DNA from: Akkermansiaceae bacterium
GTDB taxonomy: Bacteria; Verrucomicrobiota; Verrucomicrobiia; Verrucomicrobiales; Akkermansiaceae
Direction of reading: 5' to 3'
NCBI GenBank assembly: GCA_026461385.1
Contig: JAPJNB010000249.1
Coordinates: 1-49,135 of the forward strand
Length of the DNA: 49,135 nucleotides
Made by a program: the position numbers and the translations under genes. The stretch's first letter is position 1; every line of letters begins with the position of its first letter. Under the pieces are notes generated by a model. It had not been told where the DNA came from, ran no database searches, and was given only the letters and a program-made list of their open reading frames with translations. This document shows positions 9,115 through 16,140 of this stretch, piece by piece.

Positions 9115-9315
9115 ATGAACTTTGACCTTCGCCTTCCGATCGGAATCCTCTTCTCGCTTTTCGGGTTGATCCTCGTGTGTTTTGGTTTTCTAACCAAGGG
9201 CAGCGACATCTACGCGAAATCCCTCGGCCACAACATCAACCTCGAGTGGGGCGCCGTCCTGCTGGTGTTCGGGGCCTTCATGCTCTTCCTCGCCAAGCGC
9301 GGCAAGGGTGCCTGA
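9115..9315 (+). CDS. Small two-helix membrane protein linked to the symporter
   Basis: A 66-residue protein with two predicted membrane helices: IGILFSLFGLILVCFGFLT and WGAVLLVFGAFMLFLA, joined by a polar loop (KGSDIYAKSLGHNINLE). The tail is basic (KRGKGA). It starts 22 bp after the symporter stop and ends 26 bp before a strong terminator, so it is the last gene of the galM-symporter unit. I do not recognise a named family. A role as accessory subunit or stabiliser of the symporter is inference from position only. Confidence 0.7.
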   Translation: MNFDLRLPIGILFSLFGLILVCFGFLTKGSDIYAKSLGHNINLEWGAVLLVFGAFMLFLAKRGKGA

Positions 9316-9341
9316 GATGAGTGATCCTCTTCGATGAATCA

Positions 9342-9376
9342 AACGCCTCGCCTTCACCAGGTGAGGCGTTTTTCTT
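9342..9376 (+). terminator. Rho-independent terminator of the galM-symporter unit
   Basis: Twelve-base stem AACGCCTCGCCT (9342-9353) and AGGTGAGGCGTT (9359-9370) with one G-T wobble, a 5-nt loop TCACC, then the T-rich tail TTTCTTTC. It lies 26 bp past the last gene of the unit and before the MBL gene. Confidence 0.88.
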
Positions 9377-9439
9377 TCGAGGCCGCTCGATCGTTTCGCT
9401 TTGCCATGAGGGGTTAATCCGATCACGTTTCCGGTGCTC

Positions 9440-10048
9440 ATGAAAATCTCCCTTTACACTGGCGGCATGGTTCAGACAAATGGCTACTTGGTCGAAACAC
9501 CAGATGGCAATTTCCTCGTCGATGCGCCGGAGGGAATTGCGGAGTGGGTCACGAGCCGCGGCGTGCGGGTCGATGAGGTGCTTCTCACCCACCAGCACTA
9601 CGACCACGTGATGGATGCCGCCAAGTTGCAGGCGATGGGTGCGCGGCTTCACGCGTTCGCCGACCACTCGACGGATCTCACCTTGGAATCCGTTGCGCGT
9701 GGGTGGGGGATGCCGATTCAAGTCACCCCTTATCAAATCGACCAGCGATTTGAAATGAACCACCCGCTGCAGCTTGCTGGGTTATCGATTTCGCTCGCCC
9801 ACATTCCGGGGCATTCGCCCGACAGCGTGACCTTTTATCTAGCAGATGAGGCGGTGGTGTTTTCGGGTGACACGATTTTCGCGGGTTCGGTCGGGCGGAC
9901 CGATCTTCCTCAGGGGAGCACGGATCAGCTGCTGGCGGGGATTGACCGGCACCTCATGAGTCTGCCTGAGGAGACACGAGTGCTGCCGGGTCATGGCCCG
10001 GGCACGACGATTGGCAAGGAGGCCGTTTCCAATCCGTACCTCCGCTGA
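9440..10048 (+). CDS. MBL-fold metallo-hydrolase (glyoxalase II-like)
   Basis: A 202-residue metallo-beta-lactamase-fold hydrolase. The metal ligands are clear: THQHYDHVMD (HxHxDH), the HIPGHSPDS histidine, FSGDTIFAGSVGRTD (bridging Asp) and a C-terminal LPGHGPGTT histidine followed by the glyoxalase-II-like NPYLR end. ATG 9440 is preferred; an in-frame GTG lies two codons upstream. Thiol-ester hydrolysis (hydroxyacylglutathione or related) is likely for this subgroup, but the substrate cannot be read from sequence. It is separated from upstream genes by a terminator and appears to be transcribed alone. Confidence 0.88.
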   Translation: MKISLYTGGMVQTNGYLVETPDGNFLVDAPEGIAEWVTSRGVRVDEVLLTHQHYDHVMDAAKLQAMGARLHAFADHSTDLTLESVARGWGMPIQVTPYQIDQRFEMNHPLQLAGLSISLAHIPGHSPDSVTFYLADEAVVFSGDTIFAGSVGRTDLPQGSTDQLLAGIDRHLMSLPEETRVLPGHGPGTTIGKEAVSNPYLR

Positions 10049-10052
10049 GCGG

Positions 10053-10565
10053 TTAGGAGTGCTGGTTGTCGTCGGTCGTGATCCGCGCTGACGGTGACGC
10101 ATGACTGCCATAGCTTGGGATCACGCGGCGGACGAGCTTCTTGAGACCCGACTCGGCGGCATCCACCTCGGCTTCGCCTTGGCGGATGGCATTTTCCCAT
10201 GCGGCGGCAAATCCAGGTGCTTGCTCGCGCATCGTGCGGATCGCGATTTCTTGAATTTGCAAAAGCCGCTGTTCGGCGCGTCCGGGTTTTTGCTGGAGCG
10301 CCGCGTGGTTCACCCGGAGGTTTTCGTTTTGCTGCTTCAGGGATGCTAGCTCCGATTGCAGCGACTCGTGGCCGGTGGCGGTGATCTTCAACTGAGTGGT
10401 CAAGTGGCCTTGGAGGTTTTTCAACTCGGCGTCCACGCGCTTGAGTTCGCGCGCCAAATTTCGACGAGCGCTGAATCCGGATTTCCAAGTAAAACCGGCG
10501 ATCAGCAATCCGAGCAGAAGGCCCCAGGTGAACGGGTGTTTGAGAATTTCAGTGAGCAGATCCAT
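10053..10565 (-). CDS. Membrane-anchored coiled-coil protein, function unknown
   Basis: A 170-residue protein with one N-terminal helix (WGLLLGLLIAGFTW, about residues 14-27). A long heptad-like, charged and Gln-rich region spans about 35-110, with segments such as ELKRVDAELKNLQ and LQSELASLKQQNENL. A less regular C-terminal part ends in a hydrophilic tail. The layout resembles RmuC-type or other tethered coiled-coil proteins, but no catalytic domain follows. I do not assign a family. It shares orientation with the deaminase gene, whose stop lies 9 bp upstream of its ATG, so the two are probably cotranscribed. Confidence 0.7.
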   Translation of the reverse strand: MDLLTEILKHPFTWGLLLGLLIAGFTWKSGFSARRNLARELKRVDAELKNLQGHLTTQLKITATGHESLQSELASLKQQNENLRVNHAALQQKPGRAEQRLLQIQEIAIRTMREQAPGFAAAWENAIRQGEAEVDAAESGLKKLVRRVIPSYGSHASPSARITTDDNQHS

Positions 10566-10574
10566 ACGGGTAAA

Positions 10575-11018
10575 TCATTCGGTTTCGCCAATGTCTTCGT
10601 TCCAGAGCGCGGGTTTTTCCGCGATGAATCGGGTCATGAGCTCGATACATTCGGGGTCATTCATGACCTCAAGTGAAACACCGTGCGCTCGCAAGTGGGC
10701 TTCGTCGCCAAGAAAAGTTTGGTTTTCGCCGATCACCACCTTCGGGATTCCATAAAGGAGAATGGCACCGCTGCACATCGGGCAGGGCGATAGGGTGGTG
10801 TAAATAACGCACTCGCGATAAACCGCCGCGCTCTGACGCCCGGCGTTTTCCAGTGCATCCATTTCCCCATGGAGGGTCGTGCTGCCTTTTTGGACCCGCT
10901 GGTTGTGGCCGCGACCGATGATTTCTCCTCGGTGCACGAGCACGCTGCCAATCGGGATGCCACCCCCGGCCAAGCCAGCGCGTGCTTCCTCAACTGCTGC
11001 TTGCATGAAGCGATCCAT
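10575..11018 (-). CDS. Yeast-type cytosine deaminase (FCY1-like)
   Basis: Predicted to deaminate cytosine to uracil with a zinc ion. The active site reads LHGEMDALENAGR (His and Glu) and TTLSPCPMCSGA (two Cys). HGE rather than the HAE of tRNA deaminase TadA, the QKGSTTLHGE and YGIPKVVIGEN segments and the C-terminal EKPALWNEDIGE closely match remembered Saccharomyces Fcy1 (ATLHGE, YGIPRCVVGEN, RPQDWFEDIGE). At 147 residues from ATG 11018 it has the length of Fcy1 (158). A longer frame to 11099 lacks homology. Bacteria more often use the unrelated amidohydrolase CodA. The divergent LOG gene starts 92 bp away. Confidence 0.85.
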   Translation of the reverse strand: MDRFMQAAVEEARAGLAGGGIPIGSVLVHRGEIIGRGHNQRVQKGSTTLHGEMDALENAGRQSAAVYRECVIYTTLSPCPMCSGAILLYGIPKVVIGENQTFLGDEAHLRAHGVSLEVMNDPECIELMTRFIAEKPALWNEDIGETE

Positions 11019-11110
11019 CGCGCTCAATATGGGGCCAGTCGCTTGAGCCGTCGATTGTTTTTGCCAAACGGCACGGAAATTACGCCACAGGCCACCCACC
11101 TCTCAAAATC

Positions 11111-12181
11111 ATGCCAAAAGTTCGTCTCGCAGGAACCGTCCGCGGAGAAAAAGACCCCAACCGAGAGGTTCGGGCCCGTCTGCTCTATCGCTTGTTCAGC
11201 AAGGGCTGGGACATCCACAATTCAAATGGCGACCAACGCATCACTCTCTCGAACATCGAGCGAAAAATCATCCAAGCGGACGCCTTTGTGTTCACGCCCG
11301 GCGCGACCCTTGAGGATTTGTTCAAGGCGGTGTCGGTCTTCGTGGGCTACCAGACGCTCGACGCGAACCTCGCGGGCAAGCCGACGGTCTTATTGAACTC
11401 GGATGGCTCATGGGATGGACTCTTCGCGCTACTCACGCATCTCAACCGCCTCGGCACGGTGAGGCAGAACCACTCGGATTATCTACTGACCGCCCAGTCG
11501 GCGGAGGATGTGTTGGATTTGTTAGAAGAAGCGCGCCGCCGAGGACTCCCCGATGCGGGCCGGGAGAAAACCGGGGTGAGCTCCACGACGTCCTTCGAAA
11601 CGGCACTGCCGGGAAACCATGCGGGGAGCGTCTGTGTGTTTTGCTCTGCTTCGATCGAGGATCCGGCGTATTTGAACGACGGTTACCGATTCGGTAAATT
11701 GCTCGCGGAGAACCGGCTCGGTTGCGTTTCCGGCGCAGGAAACTCGGGCATCATGGGCGAGGTCGTTCGCGGCTCGGTCGAGGCTGGCGGCTGGACGGGC
11801 GGCTCAAACGTGCCGCACATCATCGAACTCGAAGGACTTCCCACGGGCTTGTCGAGCTTCTGGCTGAAGCCTGACATCTACACTCGGATGGAGGTGATGA
11901 TCGAGAATTCCGATGCGTTCGTAATTTTTCCCGGCGGCTCGGGCACGGTGCAGGAAATGCTCGCGCTGATGATTTTCAAACAACAAGGGCATCCCTCGAT
12001 GACGCACAAACCCGTCGTCATTTTCAACCGCAAGGACGCGCAGGGTGCATCGTTCTGGGGGCCACTCATCGAGATGCTAGAAATCTGGTGCTACGACGGC
12101 GAGTTCACGGTGGTGGAGGAATTGGACGAATTGATTCCAACGATCCAAAAGATGATGGTGGCGTCCGCATCGGGATTGTAG
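11111..12181 (+). CDS. LOG-family nucleotide phosphoribohydrolase with duplicated domain
   Basis: A 356-residue protein with two Rossmann-type LOG units. The C-terminal unit (about 175-356) is canonical: VCVFCSAS start, GAGNSGIMGEV nucleotide-binding segment and the catalytic FPGGSGTVQE motif near 274-282. LOG enzymes release the base from nucleoside 5'-monophosphates. The N-terminal unit (about 1-145) has the same order of segments (ADAFVFTPGATLEDLF parallels SDAFVIFPGGSGTVQE; AGKPTVLLN parallels THKPVVIFN) but lacks PGGxGTxxE, so it is probably catalytically dead. It is divergent from the cytosine deaminase gene. Substrate could be CMP or another NMP; this is inference. Confidence 0.85.
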   Translation: MPKVRLAGTVRGEKDPNREVRARLLYRLFSKGWDIHNSNGDQRITLSNIERKIIQADAFVFTPGATLEDLFKAVSVFVGYQTLDANLAGKPTVLLNSDGSWDGLFALLTHLNRLGTVRQNHSDYLLTAQSAEDVLDLLEEARRRGLPDAGREKTGVSSTTSFETALPGNHAGSVCVFCSASIEDPAYLNDGYRFGKLLAENRLGCVSGAGNSGIMGEVVRGSVEAGGWTGGSNVPHIIELEGLPTGLSSFWLKPDIYTRMEVMIENSDAFVIFPGGSGTVQEMLALMIFKQQGHPSMTHKPVVIFNRKDAQGASFWGPLIEMLEIWCYDGEFTVVEELDELIPTIQKMMVASASGL

Positions 12182-12246
12182 TAGCTTCGCGCACATCCGT
12201 CCCAGCAGCCTGCCTGCCGGCCATCGGATCCACTCGCTTCTCAAAC

Positions 12247-13101
12247 GTGAAAGTCGGAATCCTCGTCAATCCTCACAAGCCTGGCTCGCTCCCGACGCTG
12301 GAGGCGCTCAAGACCGTCCTAGAAGCGCGGGGTTGCTCGATCGTGCTGGATGAAGAAACCGCCCGACACGCCGGCCAATCCGGTGGGATTCCCGCGTCGG
12401 AGTTCGCGAACCATGTCGACATCGCGGCCGTGCTCGGTGGCGATGGCACGATGCTCCACGCTCTCTCTCGCCTCGGGAAATTTGAAAAACCCGTCGCCGG
12501 AATCAACATCGGAACCCTCGGGTTTCTCACGAGTTGCAAGGACGATGAACTCGACGTCTTTGCCGCGGCGATCGCAGACGGCCGATTTTCCACCAGCACG
12601 CGCACGCTCCTCAAGGCGATCATCCACCGCCCAGGCCTGCCCGAGGAATCTTTCATCGCCCTCAACGAGGTCACTCTTGCTCGGGGCGATACCGGCCGCC
12701 TCGTCGCACTGCGCGCCCGCGTGAATGGCGAGCTTCTCAACGACTACCGCGCCGACGGCTTGATCGTCGCGACCCCCACCGGGTCCACGGCCTACTCGCT
12801 CTCCGCCGGTGGGCCGCTGATCGCTCCGGATGCGGCGGTGTTCGTGATCACGCCGATTTGCCCGCACAGTCTCAGCCAACGCTCGCTGGTGCTGTCGGAC
12901 GATTCAATCGTGGAACTCTCGTCGAAGGACCCCCAAAGCGGGCCGATGATCTTCACGGTGGATGGGCGCGATAGCATCCACATCGGCCATGGCGACTGGG
13001 TCGAGGTGCAGAAAGCCTCGTTTTCGTTTCATTTGCTACTGCTCGAAGGTCGCACGTTTTACGATGCACTTCGGAAAAAACTGCACTGGCAGGGAGTCTA
13101 G
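12247..13101 (+). CDS. nadK: NAD kinase
   Basis: NAD kinase phosphorylates NAD to NADP in the cytoplasm. All signature blocks are visible: LGGDGTMLHA (the GGDG phosphate-binding motif), GINIGTLGFLT, DGLIVATPTGSTAYSLSAGG and ICPHSLSQRSLVLSD. The preferred start is GTG 12247 (VKVGILVNP), giving 284 residues, the usual family length; a longer frame from 12088 overlaps the LOG gene and carries no homology. The gene lies 65 bp downstream of the LOG-family gene on the same strand and may share its transcript, placing two nucleotide-metabolism genes together. Confidence 0.95.
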   Translation: MKVGILVNPHKPGSLPTLEALKTVLEARGCSIVLDEETARHAGQSGGIPASEFANHVDIAAVLGGDGTMLHALSRLGKFEKPVAGINIGTLGFLTSCKDDELDVFAAAIADGRFSTSTRTLLKAIIHRPGLPEESFIALNEVTLARGDTGRLVALRARVNGELLNDYRADGLIVATPTGSTAYSLSAGGPLIAPDAAVFVITPICPHSLSQRSLVLSDDSIVELSSKDPQSGPMIFTVDGRDSIHIGHGDWVEVQKASFSFHLLLLEGRTFYDALRKKLHWQGV

Positions 13102-13122
13102 CCGCAAGCGGTCATGCCCGGC

Positions 13123-14010
13123 TCATCCGGTGGCCACGCCCAATCCGTGGATGAGCCTCTCCCGCAGAGGCGCCGCCTTCAGTGCCAGCCGCCGCTGTTC
13201 GCCCTCATACACCCGCCGACCCTCCGGCGTCTCGATCCGCACCGGCTCTCTCCCCCAAGCGGACAAATCGTACGGACTCGCCCGCATGTCCAGATCCCGC
13301 AGCTCGGTGGCCAACTCGAAGCAATCCAACAAGAGCTCAGAACCGACCCACGGCATGGCCTTTGCAGCCCATTTGTAGAGATCCATGTTTGCGTGGATGC
13401 AGCCCGGTTGTTCGAGTTCCACCCGGCGCTCGAGTGTCGGCTGAATCCGGTTCATCGGGCGGGCCTCTTGGGCGAAAAAGCGAAAGGCATCGTGATGCGA
13501 GCAGCAAATTGCGCGGGACTCCACCAGTGCATCGATCTCCGCTTGGGGCAGGCGCAATGGGGTGGTCTTCTCATGCCGCACCTCCTTGCCACGGTACACC
13601 ATCGCCCATTCGTGCAGGCCGTGGCAGGCGAAGTTGGGCGCCCGATCCCGCGTGGCCACGAGCAAGTCATGAATCCACGTCAACCGATCGCGTTCCTTGG
13701 GTGCGAGCCGCGAGGGATCGAGAAACAGGCGGCCGGCATCGATCGCATAATGCCGATCCGTAAATCGTTCAGGCAGGGCAGGGGAGTCGGACCACTCCAA
13801 GGCCACGCCGCAGCCAGGATGCCAATTTTCTAACAAAGTAAATGAATAGGGATAGTACTGGAATAAAAAGTCCTCGACGGGATGAGGTTCCCCATGATCT
13901 CGCCGTCTGCGTGTAGGCGCAGTGTGGTGGGTGGCCCGCGCGAAGTGTCGAGCCGCAAGCTCCCTCCATGCAGTCATGGAGAGGAACAATCGTGGTGGCT
14001 CGGGAATCAT
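13123..14010 (-). CDS. Conserved protein, family often labelled 3-methyladenine DNA glycosylase
   Basis: A 295-residue protein I recognise as a conserved family of actinobacteria and other phyla, often automatically named 3-methyladenine DNA glycosylase. To my knowledge that function is unproven. Conserved blocks include GLHEWAMVYRG, CCSHHDAFRFF, EQPGCIHANMDLYKWA, DLDMRASPYDLSAWG and PVRIETPEGRRVYE. Many His, Cys and Asp residues in these blocks suggest a metal or active centre, though no known catalytic motif is obvious to me. An alternative start is ATG 13977. It is convergent with nadK (22 bp gap) and divergent from the initiator tRNA. Confidence 0.7.
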   Translation of the reverse strand: MIPEPPRLFLSMTAWRELAARHFARATHHTAPTRRRRDHGEPHPVEDFLFQYYPYSFTLLENWHPGCGVALEWSDSPALPERFTDRHYAIDAGRLFLDPSRLAPKERDRLTWIHDLLVATRDRAPNFACHGLHEWAMVYRGKEVRHEKTTPLRLPQAEIDALVESRAICCSHHDAFRFFAQEARPMNRIQPTLERRVELEQPGCIHANMDLYKWAAKAMPWVGSELLLDCFELATELRDLDMRASPYDLSAWGREPVRIETPEGRRVYEGEQRRLALKAAPLRERLIHGLGVATG

Positions 14011-14119
14011 GGCGGCACCAGAAAAGCATGAACTTCGGCCGCTGGCAAAATTTCCCTTGCATCTTCAAGCCTCCACCCGTAATCATTCACCCCCACGCCG
14101 AAAGGCGCATGGTCAAAAT

Positions 14120-14196
<77 letters not shown>

Positions 14197-14198
14197 AT

Positions 14199-14241
14199 GA
14201 AAGCCGCTGAATTCTCAGGAATTCAGCGGCTTTCGCCTTTT
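14199..14241 (+). terminator. Terminator after initiator tRNA
   Basis: A perfect 16-bp inverted repeat: GAAAGCCGCTGAATTC (14199-14214), loop TCAG, GAATTCAGCGGCTTTC (14219-14234), then GCCTTTT. It begins three bases after the tRNA CCA end. Confidence 0.9.
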
Positions 14242-14286
14242 CAGGCCTTGAGCGATTTGACCCATGGTGCGAGCACATCAACCCTC

Positions 14287-14328
14287 GCAAATCGCTCCGT
14301 CATTGCAGCAAATCGCTCCGTCATCGCG
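14287..14328. repeat. Two-unit 21-bp tandem repeat
   Basis: GCAAATCGCTCCGTCAT occurs at 14287-14303 and again at 14308-14324, a 21-bp period. Related words (caatttgctccg, ccaatttgctgcg) follow to about 14400. The stretch 14242-14454 holds no recognisable gene. Confidence 0.75.
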
Positions 14329-14454
14329 CCAATTTGGCGCATTCACGGAGCTTTTTGGGGCGATCGAGAAGCAATTTGCTCCGCTTTTGCTCCAATTTGC
14401 TGCGATCTCCCAGTAAACCGATTGATGATTAGAGGATTATGGCATCGGAGCCGA

Positions 14455-14645
14455 TCCCGGAGCACGACGGCCACCGCCTTAACGTCTGCGCGGGCGTTGG
14501 CTTCTCGGATGGCCCTACCAATTTCCTCGGAGTCGGTTGCACCCATCATGACGCGGGCGAACCACCCTGGCTTGCCGAGAATCGGCCCTTCGATGAAAAT
14601 TCTGGTGATGCCGCCCTCATATCCGTTCTTGTAAGGTCGTGGGGA
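14455..14645 (-). pseudogene. Fragment 1 of an S49 (SppA/phage head protease-like) peptidase gene
   Basis: On the minus strand this stretch reads as an uninterrupted peptide whose pieces, IFIEGPILGKPGWFARVM, GATDSEEIG and RAIREANARADVKAV, match the N-terminal part of S49 serine peptidases of the kind found in phage head-maturation proteins. The expected continuation (IDSPGG segment and catalytic core) is missing; the frame runs into unrelated sequence. It has no evident start. The same RAIREANA-ADVKA segment recurs 1.1 kb away. I read it as a truncated relic; assignment rests on remembered family motifs. Confidence 0.6.
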
Positions 14646-14662
14646 AATGGGAATATGCTTTT

Positions 14663-14923
14663 GTGCGCACGACTATTGACCTCCCAGATCCCCTGTTTCG
14701 CGAAGTGAAAGCCACCGCCGCACGGCAGGGCATGCGCCTCAAAGATTACGTCACCGAGGCGCTGCAGGACAAGTTGGCCAAGCGGCCGACTCATTCGGAG
14801 AAGCCGTGGATGAAGTTCGCGGGGATCGCTGCCAATGACCCGGAGATGGTGGTGGAACTCAGGCGCATCCAGCAAATCGTGGACGAGAACTTCGAGCAAA
14901 TCGAAGAGGAGGAGTGGAAATGA
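14663..14923 (+). CDS. vapB: VapB-type antitoxin
   Basis: An 86-residue antitoxin. The N-terminus RTTIDLPDPLFREVKATA followed by RQGMRLKDYVTEAL is a ribbon-helix-helix DNA-binding fold; the C-terminal part is acidic (ENFEQIEEEEWK), as in antitoxin tails that wrap the toxin. The start is GTG 14663, which gives the usual short N-terminus; an in-frame start at 14639 adds eight unconserved residues. Its stop overlaps the toxin start (ATGA). Expected to neutralise VapC and to repress its own operon, by family knowledge. Confidence 0.85.
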   Translation: MRTTIDLPDPLFREVKATAARQGMRLKDYVTEALQDKLAKRPTHSEKPWMKFAGIAANDPEMVVELRRIQQIVDENFEQIEEEEWK

Positions 14924-15297
14924 TCGTCGATACTAATGGACTTTCCGCCTGGTGGATCAATGAGCCATCCTTCATTCGGCAGATCGAGCAGGCAGACTGC
15001 CTGTGTGTGCCAGTTCCAGCGCTGGCGGAATTCCGCTTCGGTATTCTGAAATCCCGGTTCTGCGAGAAGATGACCACATGGCTGGATGACGCGCTCACCA
15101 CTACGACAGTCTTGGCGGCCGACGACGGTACGACCCGCTACTATGCGGAGATACGGCTTCAACTCACGTCCGCAGGCACGCCCATTCCGATGAACGATTT
15201 GTGGATTGCTGCCATCGCCCGCCAACACAAACTGCCTGTCATCAGCCGCGATGCTCATTTCGACTATGTCGACGGTCTAACCCGAATCGGGTGGTGA
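14920..15297 (+). CDS. vapC: VapC toxin, PIN-domain ribonuclease
   Basis: A 125-residue PIN domain with the four acidic positions visible: Asp in IVDTNGL, Glu in PALAEFRFG, Asp in MNDLWIAAIA and Asp in ISRDAHFDY. VapC toxins are magnesium-dependent RNases, often cutting tRNA. ATG 14920 overlaps the vapB stop and is preceded by a good Shine-Dalgarno (GAGGAG) eight bases upstream; an in-frame GTG at 14914 is less likely. The ORF is full length and no catalytic residue is missing, so the pair looks functional. It sits in a repeat-rich island. Confidence 0.88.
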   Translation: MIVDTNGLSAWWINEPSFIRQIEQADCLCVPVPALAEFRFGILKSRFCEKMTTWLDDALTTTTVLAADDGTTRYYAEIRLQLTSAGTPIPMNDLWIAAIARQHKLPVISRDAHFDYVDGLTRIGW

Positions 15298-15349
15298 ACG
15301 GTCATCGGTCATTTCAAGGGTCCATCAATTCATCATCCCAATTCATTAT

Positions 15350-15567
15350 CCCAGACAAATTGAAAAGCACATCGAGCCGATGAGGAAATTTCGATGTGAG
15401 GGGGGATTCGGGGGGAGTCTTAAACCAGAGCTGAACCTCGTCATCAAGGCGCTGTGAAAACGCGGCGGCCTTGTCCAAATCGCCCCGCGATGACGGCACC
15501 GCCATGGATGCGGCAAGGGCCCCCCATCCGACACGCGAGGGCGCGTGTGCTCCCCTGATGGAAGACC
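15350..15567. repeat. Dispersed repeat A, copy A1 (full)
   Basis: About 218 bp starting CCCAGACAAATTGAAAAG and ending near CCCCTGATGGAAGACC. Highly similar to A3 (16441-16657) throughout, and to A2 and A4 over the first 100 bp. Inner landmarks are ATCGAGCCGATGAGGAAAT, GAAAACGCGGCGGCC and GACGGCACCGCCATGGATG. On the minus strand all copies retain a similar peptide (PPESPL, FPHRLDVLFNLSG), so it may derive from a coding end. The stretch 15298-15349 holds nothing recognisable. Confidence 0.85.
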
Positions 15568-15706
15568 GGTTTGTGCTCGTTCGGTGAGGCAACGGCATTG
15601 GCAAGCTCCGGTGCGCCTGCTCCGGTGCCGCCCGGCGGATCGATGTTTGGCATGATCGCCTTGACGTCTGCGCCGGCGTTGGCTTCTCGGATGGCCCTAC
15701 AATTCC
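15568..15706 (-). pseudogene. Fragment 2 of an S49 peptidase gene
   Basis: On the minus strand it reads RAIREANAGADVKAI, then NIDPPGGTGAGAPELANAV, then ASPNEHKPVF. This matches the S49 core where functional members have a NIDSPGGTVAGTPELA-type segment; here Ser is replaced by Pro. The upstream part is cut at the 90-bp inverted-repeat element and the downstream part runs into repeat A1, so neither start nor catalytic Ser/Lys region is present. It overlaps fragment 1 only in the first 15 residues. Confidence 0.6.
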
Positions 15707-15710
15707 GATT

Positions 15711-15802
15711 TCCCAGACAAAATGAAAATGAATCTCCACCGATGATCCTCTAATCCGCCGTGAAGATTGATGCCGGGGAACGCCATCGCATTTTGTCTGG
15801 GA
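15711..15802. mobile_element. 90-bp MITE-like element with 14-bp terminal inverted repeats
   Basis: Ends are TCCCAGACAAAATG (15711-15724) and CATTTTGTCTGGGA (15789-15802), a perfect 14-bp inverted repeat around 64 bp of non-coding DNA. The same CCCAGACAAA end word starts all four copies of repeat A. No target-site duplication is obvious. It abuts S49 fragment 2. It could alternatively act as a transcribed hairpin. Confidence 0.55.
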
Positions 15803-15859
15803 GTTAGAATCACGCGATCGCGGGGTTCACTGCATCCGGTTTTTTAGGCATTATGGCCC

Positions 15860-16057
15860 TCACTTTTCTTCGAGAATCTTTGTCTTCTGCGTCTGATACT
15901 CTGCCTCTGTGATGGCTCCGGTATGCTTGGCCTTCTGCAGATCGACCAACCGCTCTCCAACTGTGGCCTTTGCTGGTGCGTAATTTGTGAGGATACAGCC
16001 AGTCAAGAGTGTCATAGTTGTAAGGCTGAACAATATTGGAGCGATTAGTTTTTTCAT
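15860..16057 (-). CDS. Small lipoprotein with SHOCT-like domain
   Basis: A 65-residue protein. A signal peptide ends in the lipobox LLTGC, so it should be a lipid-anchored envelope protein. The C-terminal half, LVDLQKAKHTGAITEAEYQ followed by KTKILEEK, fits the SHOCT (short C-terminal) domain, a helical oligomerisation module. The region between (NYAPAKATVG) is a short linker. No close neighbour shares its strand. Repeat B1 ends about 80 bp upstream of its start and may carry its promoter. Confidence 0.75.
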   Translation of the reverse strand: MKKLIAPILFSLTTMTLLTGCILTNYAPAKATVGERLVDLQKAKHTGAITEAEYQTQKTKILEEK

Positions 16058-16140
16058 GCGATTCTGTTTTTCTGTTTTGTTTTTGTTGGTTTACTGAAAT
16101 GCGATGATGCTCAACGTTAGATGTGGTGGCACCGAGAGAA

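Noticed and set aside
10575-11018. tRNA adenosine deaminase TadA
   Set aside because: HGE instead of HAE and the C-terminal WNEDIGE match yeast-type cytosine deaminase better.
13114-13833. 239-codon plus-strand frame opposite the 3-methyladenine-glycosylase-labelled gene
   Set aside because: The minus-strand frame has clear family blocks; the plus frame has none.
14287-14328. Possible CRISPR array
   Set aside because: Only two units with a 4-bp gap, no spacer-length separation and no cas genes.
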